From an uncultured Bacteroidota bacterium (GTDB taxonomy: Bacteria; Bacteroidota; Bacteroidia; Chitinophagales; Chitinophagaceae): a stretch of DNA of 42,114 nucleotides. Each line of letters starts with the position of its first letter. Position 1 is the first letter of the stretch. The notes under the pieces are model-generated. The model saw only the letters and a list, made by a program, of their open reading frames with translations. It was not told the origin of the DNA and made no database searches. Positions 16,660-25,111 of the stretch are shown piece after piece. The DNA is taken from NCBI GenBank assembly GCA_903926605.1, contig CAIYJV010000215.1, positions 1 to 42,114 on the forward strand, in the 5' to 3' direction. Position numbers and translations under genes: made by a program.

Positions 16660-17439
16660 TCAGGGTTTGGGCAGTTTGATATCACCCAATGGGAAGTAAG
16701 GGAACATGTTTTCTTCCATCCATTTGTTAGATTCGAGGGGCGTCATTTTCCAGCCTGAGTTGCAGTTGGAGACGATCTCTACAAAACACAGTCCCTTGTT
16801 GAGTTTCTGGTATTGGAAAGCTTTTTCTACTGCCTTCTTGGTTTTACGAACTGCAGCAGGCGTATGAACTGCCTGACGGGTGACGTAGTAGGTGCCGGGA
16901 AGCTGCGCGATGAGTTCGGTCATCTTGAGCGGGAAGCCCATACTGGCGGTGTCGCGGCCAAAGGGTGATGTAGCCGTCTTCATACCCGGCAGGGTAGTGG
17001 GCGCCATCTGGCCACCGGTCATACCGTATATACCATTGTTAACGAAGAATATAGCGATGTTTTCTCCCCGGTTGCAGGCATGCAGTGTTTCGCCTGTCCC
17101 GATAGCGGCAAGATCGCCGTCGCCCTGATAGGTGAAAACGGTCTTGTGGGGATACAGGCGTTTGATGCCGGTGGCCACCGCAGGTGCGCGGCCATGTGCT
17201 GCCTGCTGCATATCTATATCCATGAAATCGTAGGCCAGAACCGAGCAGCCTACCGGGGCTACGCCTATGGTGTCTGCCTGGAGGCCCATTTCTTCTATGG
17301 TCTCCATGATGAGCCTGTGGGCGGTGCCATGACCGCATCCCGGGCAGTAGCTCAGCGCATTGTCGGTAAGCAGGCAGGTCCTGGAGTACACGAGGTTTTC
17401 GGGAACTGTCACCTCGTCCCGGGTCAAAATATGGTCCAT
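16660..17439 (-). CDS. 2-oxoacid:ferredoxin oxidoreductase, beta (TPP-binding) subunit
   Basis: This 259-aa subunit binds thiamine pyrophosphate: 'SYCPGCGHGTAHRL' near residue 30 and the Mg/TPP motif 'YQGDGDLAAIGTGETLHA' followed by 'FVNNGIYGMTGGQMAPTT'. With the alpha subunit it decarboxylates a 2-oxoacid to an acyl-CoA and passes two electrons to ferredoxin. Together with the VorB-like alpha and the separate small ferredoxin, the set best fits a branched-chain (Vor) or 2-oxoglutarate (Kor) enzyme. It starts 12 nt after the alpha stop. Confidence 0.94.
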   Translation of the reverse strand: MDHILTRDEVTVPENLVYSRTCLLTDNALSYCPGCGHGTAHRLIMETIEEMGLQADTIGVAPVGCSVLAYDFMDIDMQQAAHGRAPAVATGIKRLYPHKTVFTYQGDGDLAAIGTGETLHACNRGENIAIFFVNNGIYGMTGGQMAPTTLPGMKTATSPFGRDTASMGFPLKMTELIAQLPGTYYVTRQAVHTPAAVRKTKKAVEKAFQYQKLNKGLCFVEIVSNCNSGWKMTPLESNKWMEENMFPYFPLGDIKLPKP

Positions 17440-17451
17440 TTTTATAGCTTT

Positions 17452-18534
17452 TTACTTGTTAATAAAATTTTTTTCCAGTTCGTGGATCACTTCGTCCGGT
17501 GCGGGCAATATGCCACCCAGACGGCCATAGTGGGCCACGGGTACGACACCATTTACTGCCAGCCTCACATCTTCTACCATTTGTCCGGCGCTCATTTCTA
17601 TAGCCAGCATTCCTTTTACTTGTTTTGCAAGTTTGGCCACTTCTTCTACCGGGTAGGGGAACAGCGTGATGGGACGCAGCAAGCCGACTTTAATACCTCG
17701 TGCTCTGCCCAACTGAACAGCTTTCTGGCACACACGGGCCGACGATCCGTAGGCCACAAACAGATATTCGGCATCGTCGCACTCAATACGCTCAAAACGT
17801 ACTTCCGTTTCTTCGATATGCTTGAATTTCTTCTGGAGGTTGATGTTGATGATTTCCTGTTTTACGGGGTTCAGATCCAGCGATGTAATAATGTTTCGCG
17901 GGCGGTCGGGAGTCTTGCCCGTGGTAGCCCAGGGGTATTTTTTCACGATCTCTTCATCGGTGAGGCGCGGCAACTGTTCGTCCAACTCCACCTTTTCCAT
18001 CATCTGCCCGATAGCACCGTCCGACAGGACCATTACCTGTATGCGGTGTTTGAACGCCAGTTCGAAGCCCAGCTTGGCAAAATCGTACATTTCCTGCACC
18101 GACGCGGGTGCCAGTACAATCATTTTATAGTCTCCATGACCACCGCCCTTCACCGCCTGAAAATAGTCTGACTGCGATGGCTGAATGGTGCCCAGACCAG
18201 GGCCACCACGCACCACGTTGAGCAGCAGGCAGGGCAATTCCGTACCGGCCATAAAAGAGATGCCTTCCTGCATCAGGCTGATGCCGGGGCTGGAGGAAGA
18301 CGTCATTACGCGCTTGCCGGCACCGGCTCCACCATAAACCATGTGTATGGATGCAATTTCGCTTTCGGCCTGAAGCGTCACCATGCCGGTGCGCTTTTCG
18401 GTGTTGGTAGCCATCAGGTACTCCAGTACCTCCGACTGTGGCGTGATGGGGTAACCAAAGTATCCGTCGCATCCGGCGCGGATAACACCCTCGGCGATAG
18501 CCTCGTTACCCTTCATTAATCTGATATCCTTCAT
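17452..18534 (-). CDS. vorB: 2-oxoacid:ferredoxin oxidoreductase, alpha subunit (VorB-like)
   Basis: This 360-aa subunit carries the pyrimidine-binding domain: 'LMKGNEAIAEGVIRAGCDGYFGYPITPQSEVLEYL', the common opening of VorB/KorA proteins, then 'QAESEIASIHMVYGGAGAGKRVMTSSSSPGISLMQEG'. The C-terminal transketolase-like domain follows. The symbol is given on its likeness to Bacteroidota VorB and is not proof of substrate. It starts 22 nt after the ferredoxin gene. A 363-aa antisense frame across this region is a shadow. Confidence 0.92.
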   Translation of the reverse strand: MKDIRLMKGNEAIAEGVIRAGCDGYFGYPITPQSEVLEYLMATNTEKRTGMVTLQAESEIASIHMVYGGAGAGKRVMTSSSSPGISLMQEGISFMAGTELPCLLLNVVRGGPGLGTIQPSQSDYFQAVKGGGHGDYKMIVLAPASVQEMYDFAKLGFELAFKHRIQVMVLSDGAIGQMMEKVELDEQLPRLTDEEIVKKYPWATTGKTPDRPRNIITSLDLNPVKQEIININLQKKFKHIEETEVRFERIECDDAEYLFVAYGSSARVCQKAVQLGRARGIKVGLLRPITLFPYPVEEVAKLAKQVKGMLAIEMSAGQMVEDVRLAVNGVVPVAHYGRLGGILPAPDEVIHELEKNFINK

Positions 18535-18556
18535 TACTGTATATTATTTGTATAGA

Positions 18557-18781
18557 TCAATCTAATCTTACACGGTACACACTGATCGCGCCATCGGGGC
18601 ATACAATAGCACAATTGGTGCATCCATTGCAGTCTTCGTTGGTACTTGTGGCATAATGATAGCCCTTGCTGTTGAGTCCGGGAGACATAGCAATGGTTTT
18701 TTCTTTGCAGATAGGCACGCACAATTCGCAGCCCTTGCACCGCTCGGTATTCACAACTATTTCACCTTTAACTTTTGCCAT
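18557..18781 (-). CDS. 2x[4Fe-4S] ferredoxin, oxidoreductase delta subunit
   Basis: From ATG 18781 this is a 74-aa ferredoxin with two full 4Fe-4S motifs: Cys15, 18, 21, 25 ('CKGCELCVPIC') and Cys51, 54, 57, 61 ('CNGCTNCAIVC'). It relays electrons from the 2-oxoacid oxidoreductase. It is the first gene of the operon, followed by alpha, beta and gamma. A longer frame to 18874 adds Cys-rich residues that do not look like a real N-terminus. Confidence 0.93.
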   Translation of the reverse strand: MAKVKGEIVVNTERCKGCELCVPICKEKTIAMSPGLNSKGYHYATSTNEDCNGCTNCAIVCPDGAISVYRVRLD

Positions 18782-18890
18782 ATTCTGAAGCGTTAAGAAA
18801 TGAATAAAAAACTGGGAATCCTCCCTGAGTGGGAGAACTCTGAAACAACCGGTACACAGATCCAAACAACACACGGTGCAGGCAACGCAC

Positions 18891-18910
18891 CAAAAATATA
18901 TCCAAAAGTA
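18891..18910 (-). promoter_or_regulatory. Two possible -7 boxes for the 2-oxoacid oxidoreductase operon
   Basis: On the minus strand TACTTTTG (18903-18910) and TATTTTTG (18891-18898) both match TAnnTTTG. Neither has a good -33 box. They would give a leader of about 100 nt holding small hairpins (GGTGC/GCACC and CTCCC/GGGAG), so some leader control is possible. Confidence 0.3.
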
Positions 18911-19004
18911 TCGGTAGGTCCCCGCTAATTAAATGATTGGAGTCATGATGTATATGATAAAAGTCATTTTTTCGGGTCGGGTGTCGCTTTTATATTTGTT
19001 TATT

Positions 19005-19208
19005 ATGGCTGCGGAAATAAAAGTGCCCGAAAAAGGAAATGACAAGTTGAAGATTTGTCCTGTCTGCAAAACTGCGTTCGCCTGCAAGCCCAAGGATTGC
19101 TGGTGTGCCAATATGCCCGAGAAACTACCCATGCTGGATAGCGGCGACTGCTATTGCCCCAAGTGTATGGAAAACATACTGGACAAAAAGCAGGGGTCTG
19201 CCATGTAG
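19005..19208 (+). CDS. Cysteine-rich CWC family protein
   Basis: A 67-aa protein from ATG 19005 with eight cysteines at 18, 21, 27, 32, 34, 49, 51 and 54 ('CPVC', 'CWC', 'CYCPKC'). It matches the small cysteine-rich CWC family, presumably zinc-binding, function unknown. A longer frame from 18933 is possible, but its extra hydrophobic residues overlap a TAnnTTTG box (18991-18998), which favours the short start. That box would place the start of transcription at or near the ATG. Confidence 0.75.
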   Translation: MAAEIKVPEKGNDKLKICPVCKTAFACKPKDCWCANMPEKLPMLDSGDCYCPKCMENILDKKQGSAM

Positions 19209-19623
19209 TTTATCCCCAAATTTTATCTGAATTTATGGTAATGAAGCGGATTGTAAATCCGCGTCCGTTTGCTTTCGGATTTGTAAATTCGAAAGAGCAG
19301 CATATTTGGAAAATTGTCTGAATCAGGATAGCCGGGATTCTGGGATTTTCAGGATAAAAAACTGCACGCATAACCGGAGTATAAGATGCCCGACAATTTG
19401 TCTGAATCAGGATAGCCAGGATTTCAGGATTTTCAGGATAAAAAAGCACAAGTGACCGGCTCTCAAAAAACTCTGGGCAACATAACCCGGAATAAGTGAA
19501 ATCACATAAACCAACGAAATCAAAGGTTCAGACAATTGTCTAGCACGCAAAACCGGAGCAAAGTTTTGTACCCCAAAACAGCAACTGCATTCGGAATCTG
19601 TGTTCTGATTTTACACAAGCCAC
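19209..19623. repeat. Gene-free gap with two copies of a 50-bp repeat
   Basis: No credible gene is seen here. Two near-identical blocks, 19312-19361 and 19394-19445, share TTGTCTGAATCAGGATAGCC and a GGATTTTCAGGATAAAAAA end; the middle differs. Around them are weaker repeats of an ACCGGAG-type motif (19374, 19490, 19552). The reverse strand reads as 'YPENPEILAILIQT' twice, a typical false ORF of this dispersed repeat type in Bacteroidota. It seems to be an intergenic repeat cluster. Confidence 0.65.
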
Positions 19624-20004
19624 CTATTTCTGCTTTCCCATGGTGACCAGGTAGCGGGTTATCGCATTTGCTTCTTCCGGCTTAATGGTCTTTTCTGGTT
19701 TTTTCAGGGAACGGCGTGTCATACCACCCACAATGCTGGGCCACTTTTCTGACAGTTGAGACGAAGGTTTTTTAAGGCTATGGCAGGTATTGCATTTTTG
19801 TTCAAACATTGCCTTGTCCTGTTTCATCATTTCCAGCGTATAACCCGGATATTTCTGCGCACCTCGTTTCACGTCTTCGGCACCGGGCTCTGCCAGCTTG
19901 GCTGCACCGCAGGATGCGAGTGTGATGGTGGCGCATACAAGGGTAAATTTCTTCAATTTCAAAAGCGCCGGTGCGCTCGCGGTCTTCTGGAATATCCTGA
20001 TCAT
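19624..20004 (-). CDS. Cytochrome c-type lipoprotein
   Basis: From ATG 20004 this is a 126-aa protein with a signal ending 'TITLASC' (lipidated Cys32) and one haem c site, 'CNTCH' at residues 71-75. Met95 in 'VGGMTRR' or Met122 could be the distal iron ligand. The C-terminus 'EEANAITRYLV' fits the last helix of a mono-haem cytochrome c. It is probably an envelope electron carrier. It follows recG in the same direction at 66 nt, but no redox partner adjoins it. Confidence 0.86.
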   Translation of the reverse strand: MIRIFQKTASAPALLKLKKFTLVCATITLASCGAAKLAEPGAEDVKRGAQKYPGYTLEMMKQDKAMFEQKCNTCHSLKKPSSQLSEKWPSIVGGMTRRSLKKPEKTIKPEEANAITRYLVTMGKQK

Positions 20005-20070
20005 TATGGGGTAGTGTTTCAACAAAAGTCGGATTTTTTGTGACACAGGGTGCAGGTAAAGGGTGCTGCC

Positions 20071-22152
20071 TCAACTTATTTTTCCCCAGTGTTTTTCACG
20101 CCCTTCCTGAATCAGTCTGTTGCGCAGAGGCTGGTGGGCAGGCAATTTTAGTCCGGGGTCGCCTTCGGTCAGCACGCGGGCGGCCTCACGCGTTTCTTCC
20201 AGAATGCCGGCATCGGTGACAATATCGGCCAGTCTGAACTTCAACATGCCACTTTGCTTGGTGCCGTTCAGGTCTCCGGGGCCGCGCATGGCCAGATCGG
20301 CCTCGGCTATCTTAAACCCGTCTGTGGTAGAAACCATGATGTTGATGCGCTTCAAGCTGTCGTCCGAAACCTTATTGCCCGTCATGAGGATACAATAAGA
20401 CTGTTCGGCACCACGACCCACCCTGCCGCGCAACTGGTGCATCTGTGAGAGACCGAACCGCTCTGCGCTTTCTATGAGCATGACACTGGCATTGGGCACG
20501 TCCACGCCTACCTCTATCACGGTGGTGGCCACCAGTACATCGGCCTCGCCCTTCACAAAGCGTTTCATATTGCGCTCACGCTCGTCGGCATCCTGTTTGC
20601 CGTGTACCATGGCTATACGGTACTTATTTTCGTTAAACCAGATCTTCACCTGTTCATAACCGGCCATAAGGCTTTCGTAGTCCATTTTTTCGCTTTCCTC
20701 AATAAGCGGATACACGATATAGGCCTGCCTGCCTTTGTCTACTTCACTGCGCATGAACTCCATCACACCCATACGCGCCATGTCCTTGCGGTGCACGGTT
20801 TTTATCTCCTGCCTGCCGGGCGGCAACTCGTCTATCACCGATATGTCCAGGTCGCCGTATATTGTCATTCCCAGAGTGCGGGGAATAGGTGTCGCCGTCA
20901 TGACCAGGACGTGCGGCGGCAGTTGGTTTTTTTTCCAGAGGCTGGCCCGTTGCCCCACGCCAAATCGGTGCTGTTCGTCTATCACGGCCAGTCCCAGGTT
21001 TTTAAACTGTACGGTATCTTCTATCAGGGCATGAGTCCCCACCACGATGGGCAGGGTGCCGTCGGCCAGTCCGGCCAGTATCTCTTTCCGGTCCTTTCCC
21101 TTAACATTGCCGGTGAGTAGCCTGACCGGAATATGCATATCCGACAGGAATTTGGAGATACTGAAAAAGTGTTGCTGGGCCAGTATTTCCGTAGGCGCCA
21201 TGATACATGCCTGAAAACCGTTGTCCAGCGCCAGTAGCACCGAAAGTACGGCCACAATGGTTTTTCCGCTGCCCACATCGCCCTGCAGCAACCGGTTCAT
21301 CTGGCGGCCTGTGGCTGTGTCTTGTCTTATTTCGCGCACCACCCGTTTCTGCGCGTTGGTAAGCTGAAAGGGGAGGTATTTGTGGTAAAAGTCGTTGAAG
21401 TGATCGCCCACCTTGCCGAAGACCCATCCCTGCTGCACCGAGTGCTGTAGCCGGAGCCGGGCAATGAGCAACTGGGAGATAAAAAGTTCTTCCCACTTCA
21501 TACGGTGCCGCGCCAATTGTTCGCGCAGGGTATTTTCGGGAAAGTGCAGCCAGCTGATGCCTTCATAGCGGCTGCATAGCTGGTATTTTTTAAGAAATTC
21601 TGCCGGTAGTATCTCCGGAATATCACCAGGTCCGATCTTCTCGAACATGGCGTGTGTGATCTTTGCAAAGCTCCGGTTGGTAATGCCTTTTGCGATTAGT
21701 TTCTGTGTAGACGAATACACAGGCTGCATACCCGCGGCAGCGCTTTCAGGATTCCAGGACTCTATTTCGGGATGGGCGATATTGAGGAATCCCTGAAAGG
21801 AGCTTACTTTTCCGAAAACCAGGTATTTTTCGTTTTCCTTCAGGGCCTTCTTCATCCACTGTGCACCCTGAAACCAAAGCAGTTCTATACGGCCGGTTTC
21901 GTCATAAAGGGTGGCTACCAGCCTTTTCTTCCGGCCATCGCCCTCCTCTCCTATGTTTATCAGTGTGCCTGCGATCTGCGCATATTCGGTGCGCTCGTTC
22001 ACAGACGCGATTTTCATGATCTGCGTCCGGTCGAAGTACCGGTAGGGGAAATGGTACAGCAGGTCGTCGTAACAATAAATAGAAAGTTCGCTCCGCAGCA
22101 ATTCGCCCCGCTGCGGACCCACACCCTTCAAAAATTCTATGGGTGTCTCCAA
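20071..22152 (-). CDS. recG: ATP-dependent DNA helicase RecG
   Basis: RecG remodels stalled forks and branched DNA (Holliday junctions, R- and D-loops). The 693-aa length is normal. An N-terminal wedge OB-fold (about 60-160) precedes superfamily-2 helicase motifs: Walker A 'LLQGDVGSGKT' near residue 288, 'APTEILAQQHF', DEQH box 'VIDEQHRFGVGQR' near 390, 'VMTATPIPRT', 'VATTVIEVGVDVPNA', 'QLRGRVGRG' and the RecG-specific C-terminal 'AEADLAMRGPGDLNGTKQSG'. The start follows a perfect TAnnTTTG box at 22178-22185 (minus strand). Confidence 0.97.
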   Translation of the reverse strand: METPIEFLKGVGPQRGELLRSELSIYCYDDLLYHFPYRYFDRTQIMKIASVNERTEYAQIAGTLINIGEEGDGRKKRLVATLYDETGRIELLWFQGAQWMKKALKENEKYLVFGKVSSFQGFLNIAHPEIESWNPESAAAGMQPVYSSTQKLIAKGITNRSFAKITHAMFEKIGPGDIPEILPAEFLKKYQLCSRYEGISWLHFPENTLREQLARHRMKWEELFISQLLIARLRLQHSVQQGWVFGKVGDHFNDFYHKYLPFQLTNAQKRVVREIRQDTATGRQMNRLLQGDVGSGKTIVAVLSVLLALDNGFQACIMAPTEILAQQHFFSISKFLSDMHIPVRLLTGNVKGKDRKEILAGLADGTLPIVVGTHALIEDTVQFKNLGLAVIDEQHRFGVGQRASLWKKNQLPPHVLVMTATPIPRTLGMTIYGDLDISVIDELPPGRQEIKTVHRKDMARMGVMEFMRSEVDKGRQAYIVYPLIEESEKMDYESLMAGYEQVKIWFNENKYRIAMVHGKQDADERERNMKRFVKGEADVLVATTVIEVGVDVPNASVMLIESAERFGLSQMHQLRGRVGRGAEQSYCILMTGNKVSDDSLKRINIMVSTTDGFKIAEADLAMRGPGDLNGTKQSGMLKFRLADIVTDAGILEETREAARVLTEGDPGLKLPAHQPLRNRLIQEGREKHWGKIS

Positions 22153-22177
22153 TATAGACGCCTGACTATGGATGCTG

Positions 22178-22185
22178 CAAAGTTA
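22178..22185 (-). promoter_or_regulatory. -7 box of recG
   Basis: TAACTTTG on the minus strand, about 26 nt before the recG ATG. No clear -33 box, so only moderate support. Confidence 0.35.
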
Positions 22186-22204
22186 GCAAGGTAAAACAAC
22201 CACA

Positions 22205-22540
22205 CTACTGCGGGTATTGCGACTCGGAGGCTTTCTTTAAAAAGTCCCTTGCAAATGCTTTCATTTCTTCGGCCAGCGGCGTGTTGTTGGTGGCACGCAC
22301 ATAGGTGTCGGCCATGCCGATAAGCGTCTGGAAAAAGAAATCGTTCATTTCGTTGATCTCCATTTTCTGGGTCCAGAGATCTATACGGATGGCCGTTTTT
22401 TCTGCGCCATCCCAAAGGCCCAACAAAAAGGCTTTGGCGGCCTGTGGATCCACTACGCCACCGTCTACGGCAGTCCATTGTATTTCGGAGGGCATTTTCA
22501 GCTCATCCAGCTTAATTTTTAAAACAATATCTGATGTCAT
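22205..22540 (-). CDS. gldC: Gliding motility protein GldC
   Basis: This 111-aa cytoplasmic protein matches GldC of gliding Bacteroidota: 'SDIVLKIKLDELKMPSEIQWTA', 'LLGLWDGAEKTAIRIDLWTQKM' and 'ETLIGMADTYVRAT'-like sequence near the middle. GldC supports gliding in Flavobacterium; its biochemistry is unknown and it also occurs in non-gliding species. ATG 22540 is chosen because the family begins here; the upstream extension to 22579 would overlap the promoter. It is 52 nt before recG in the same direction. Confidence 0.9.
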   Translation of the reverse strand: MTSDIVLKIKLDELKMPSEIQWTAVDGGVVDPQAAKAFLLGLWDGAEKTAIRIDLWTQKMEINEMNDFFFQTLIGMADTYVRATNNTPLAEEMKAFARDFLKKASESQYPQ

Positions 22541-22546
22541 AACGGC

Positions 22547-22574
22547 CAAAAGTAAAAAGGAAACAGGAAACAAA
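22547..22574 (-). promoter_or_regulatory. Promoter of gldC
   Basis: On the minus strand TTTG (22571-22574), 16 nt, TACTTTTG (22547-22554). Both boxes are perfect, the spacing slightly short. The box ends 7 nt from the ATG, so the mRNA may lack a leader. Confidence 0.5.
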
Positions 22575-22640
22575 TTCAATGGCGTAATAAATATATTTTA
22601 ATAAAAATTTTTTTGTTATTTTGAGCAATAATTAAGGACC

Positions 22641-23546
22641 ATGTTAAGCATTCGGAATATTGTAAAACAGTATGCGGGTCAGCGCGCGCTGGACAACGTG
22701 AGTATTGAAGTGGAGCAAGGCAAAGTATTTGGGTTGTTGGGGCCTAATGGTGCGGGCAAAACATCACTTATCCGCATCATCAACCAGATCACCGCACCCG
22801 ATTCGGGAGAAATATTAATGAACGGTGAGCGCCTCAACCAATCGCACATAGAGCAGATAGGCTATTTGCCCGAGGAGCGGGGTTTGTATAAAAAAATGGA
22901 GATCGGCGAGCAGATACTGTATCTGGCCCGGTTGAAAGGCTTGTCTATGGACGAGGCAAAAAAAAGAGCCCGATACTGGTTTGAGCGGCTGGAGATACAG
23001 GGGTGGTGGAATAAGAAAATAGAAGAACTTTCCAAGGGTATGCAGCAGAAGGCCCAGTTTGTGGCCACGGTGATACACAACCCGTCGTTGCTGATACTGG
23101 ACGAACCCTTTTCCGGTTTCGACCCTGTGAACGCAGAGCTCATTAAAAACGAGATCCTGGAGCTGAACAAGCAGGGGACCACCATTATTTTCTCTACCCA
23201 CCGTATGGAGAGCGTAGAGGAATTGTGCGACTCGATAGCATTGCTCAACCTCTCGAAAAAAATACTGGATGGCAAAGTAAAAGACATCCGCAATTCGTAC
23301 CGCAACAACACATTTAACGTGGAGTATGAAGGGACGGCGTTGTATGAAGGGAGCCATGAGCCATTCACGATCGTCAAGTCGGGGAAAACAGACGATTTGC
23401 ACCACATGACCATCAGGATAAATGAGGGCTACAAAATAAATGATGTGCTACAGAGCTTGCTGCCGCGTGTGTCGGTGTACAAGCTGGAAGAAGTAATACC
23501 CACCATGAACGAAATTTTTATTCAGACAGTAAGTAAAGCCCGATAA
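22641..23546 (+). CDS. ABC transporter ATP-binding protein (NatA-like)
   Basis: This 301-aa ATPase has Walker A 'GPNGAGKT' (34-41), a signature-like 'LSKGMQQ', and Walker B with 'LLILDEPFSGFDP'. The C-terminal extension (about 215-301) is that of NatA/YhaQ-type subunits of ABC-2 exporters. Its partner permease starts 1 nt after the stop, so they form an exporter. NatAB of Bacillus extrudes sodium, but many relatives export other compounds, so the cargo is open. Confidence 0.92.
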   Translation: MLSIRNIVKQYAGQRALDNVSIEVEQGKVFGLLGPNGAGKTSLIRIINQITAPDSGEILMNGERLNQSHIEQIGYLPEERGLYKKMEIGEQILYLARLKGLSMDEAKKRARYWFERLEIQGWWNKKIEELSKGMQQKAQFVATVIHNPSLLILDEPFSGFDPVNAELIKNEILELNKQGTTIIFSTHRMESVEELCDSIALLNLSKKILDGKVKDIRNSYRNNTFNVEYEGTALYEGSHEPFTIVKSGKTDDLHHMTIRINEGYKINDVLQSLLPRVSVYKLEEVIPTMNEIFIQTVSKAR

Positions 23547-23547
23547 T

Positions 23548-24882
23548 ATGAACAAGATACTGCTTATAATACAACGCGAATACCTGGCAAGGGTAAAGAA
23601 AAAGTCATTCCTGGTGCTGACGTTTCTCGTGCCGTTTTTGTTTGTGGGCATGATAGCGCTGATAAGCTATCTGGCCATAAACCAGGATGCCATGGGCGAG
23701 AATAAGATCGTAACGGTGGTAGACGAAAGCGGCTGGTTTGCCGGCAAACTGAAGAATACCGCAAACATGCAGTTCGTGTACGAGCAAGGTGCCTTTGCAA
23801 CCGTGAAGGAAACATTTACAAAACCAGAGACCGAATCTCAGTTCCTGCTTTATATTCCGGCCTCTATGACCGATGTGCAGCTGCTTGGTAAAAAGAAACC
23901 CAGTGCCCTTACGACTCAATCTATAGAGGAGCGAATAAATACGGTAGCGCAGGCACACAGGCTGGCCGATGCCCACATAGATTCTGCCGTGCTGGCGGGT
24001 GTGCAAAAATCGGTACACCTGGAGGTAAAACAACTGACCGACAAAGGTGAAAAGGATGCTCATTCCGTTGTGACACTCATTATAGGTATGCTCTGCGCCA
24101 TCATTATCTACATGAGTCTGTTCATCTATGGTGTGCAGGTGATGCGCGGTGTAATAGAAGAAAAAATAAGCAGGATCATAGAAGTGATCATTTCGTCGGT
24201 AAAACCATTTCAGCTCATGATGGGCAAGATCATCGGTGTGGGCATGGTGGGTCTTACCCAGTTCCTGCTGTGGATATTGCTTTCGGTAGGATTATTTTAC
24301 GCAGCAGGGCCTGCTTTGATGAAGAGCACCATGAAGTCTAAGACCGAGCAGGTGAAGATGGTGCAGGGTGCAGCCGGAGACGCTGCCCAAACTGCAGCAA
24401 TGACTCCGCAGGGGGACAACGAAATGGGCGAAGTAATGCGGTCGCTGTCTAATATCAATGTCCCCTATACTGTGGGATGTTTCCTGTTTTATTTCTTGTT
24501 CGGCTATCTGCTCTACAGTGCCATATTCGCAGCCGTTGGCTCCGCCGTAGACAGCGAGACAGAGACCCAGCAATTTATTCTACCCGTCACGGCGCCGCTG
24601 GTCTTTACATTTATGCTGGCGCAGTCTGTCATCATCAACAATCCCGATTCTTCGTTGTCCGTTTGGTTGTCGATGATCCCCTTTACATCGCCCATTGCCA
24701 TGATGATCCGGTTGCAGTTCGGGGTGCCCATGTGGCAACTTGCGGTGTCTATGGGATTGCTGGCCGGCGGCTTTGTGTTCACCGTCTGGGTGGCAGGTCG
24801 TATATACAGGGTGGGCATACTTATGTACGGCAAAAAAGCCAGTTACAAAGAGCTCGCCAAATGGTTCATGTACAAGGAATAA
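23548..24882 (+). CDS. ABC-2 type permease (NatB-like)
   Basis: This 444-aa membrane protein has an N-terminal helix (about 20-45), a long extracytoplasmic domain (about 50-170), then five or so helices near 175-200, 225-250, 310-340, 350-370 and 390-415. This is the usual layout of NatB/ABC-2 family permeases. A Gln/Ala-rich stretch around 275-295 lies in the second outside loop. It follows the ATPase gene by one base and is ended by a strong terminator at 24912. Confidence 0.9.
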   Translation: MNKILLIIQREYLARVKKKSFLVLTFLVPFLFVGMIALISYLAINQDAMGENKIVTVVDESGWFAGKLKNTANMQFVYEQGAFATVKETFTKPETESQFLLYIPASMTDVQLLGKKKPSALTTQSIEERINTVAQAHRLADAHIDSAVLAGVQKSVHLEVKQLTDKGEKDAHSVVTLIIGMLCAIIIYMSLFIYGVQVMRGVIEEKISRIIEVIISSVKPFQLMMGKIIGVGMVGLTQFLLWILLSVGLFYAAGPALMKSTMKSKTEQVKMVQGAAGDAAQTAAMTPQGDNEMGEVMRSLSNINVPYTVGCFLFYFLFGYLLYSAIFAAVGSAVDSETETQQFILPVTAPLVFTFMLAQSVIINNPDSSLSVWLSMIPFTSPIAMMIRLQFGVPMWQLAVSMGLLAGGFVFTVWVAGRIYRVGILMYGKKASYKELAKWFMYKE

Positions 24883-24911
24883 GTTGAACAAAATTTTTCT
24901 GGTTTTCTAAG

Positions 24912-24936
24912 TAAAGCACGATTTTATCGTGCTTTA
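24912..24936 (+). terminator. Terminator of the ABC exporter operon
   Basis: Perfect 11-bp stem (TAAAGCACGAT and its complement) with a TTT loop, followed by TTATTA. It lies 30 nt after the permease stop. Confidence 0.75.
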
Positions 24937-25006
24937 TTATTAATTTCAACACATTCTTTTTTTGTGTGTAGGGAATTATTGACCTCAAAAGTATGACTAG
25001 CGGGCT

Positions 25007-25034
25007 TTTGGCCTGATTTTACTATGTATTTTTG
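25007..25034 (+). promoter_or_regulatory. Possible promoter of the histidine kinase gene
   Basis: TTTG (25007-25010), 16 nt, TATTTTTG (25027-25034). Both boxes match; the spacing is slightly short. The leader would be about 70 nt. Confidence 0.45.
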
Positions 25035-25111
25035 AAAAATAAAAAATTTATTTATTTCAATGGATTCTGTTCGATAGAAAGGCAAATGGTTAACATATAT
25101 ACAACAAGTAG

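Noticed and set aside
17080-18171. 363-aa plus-strand frame opposite the oxidoreductase alpha and beta genes
   Set aside because: It is the antisense shadow of two clear enzymes; composition is rich in His, Phe and Cys with no domain.
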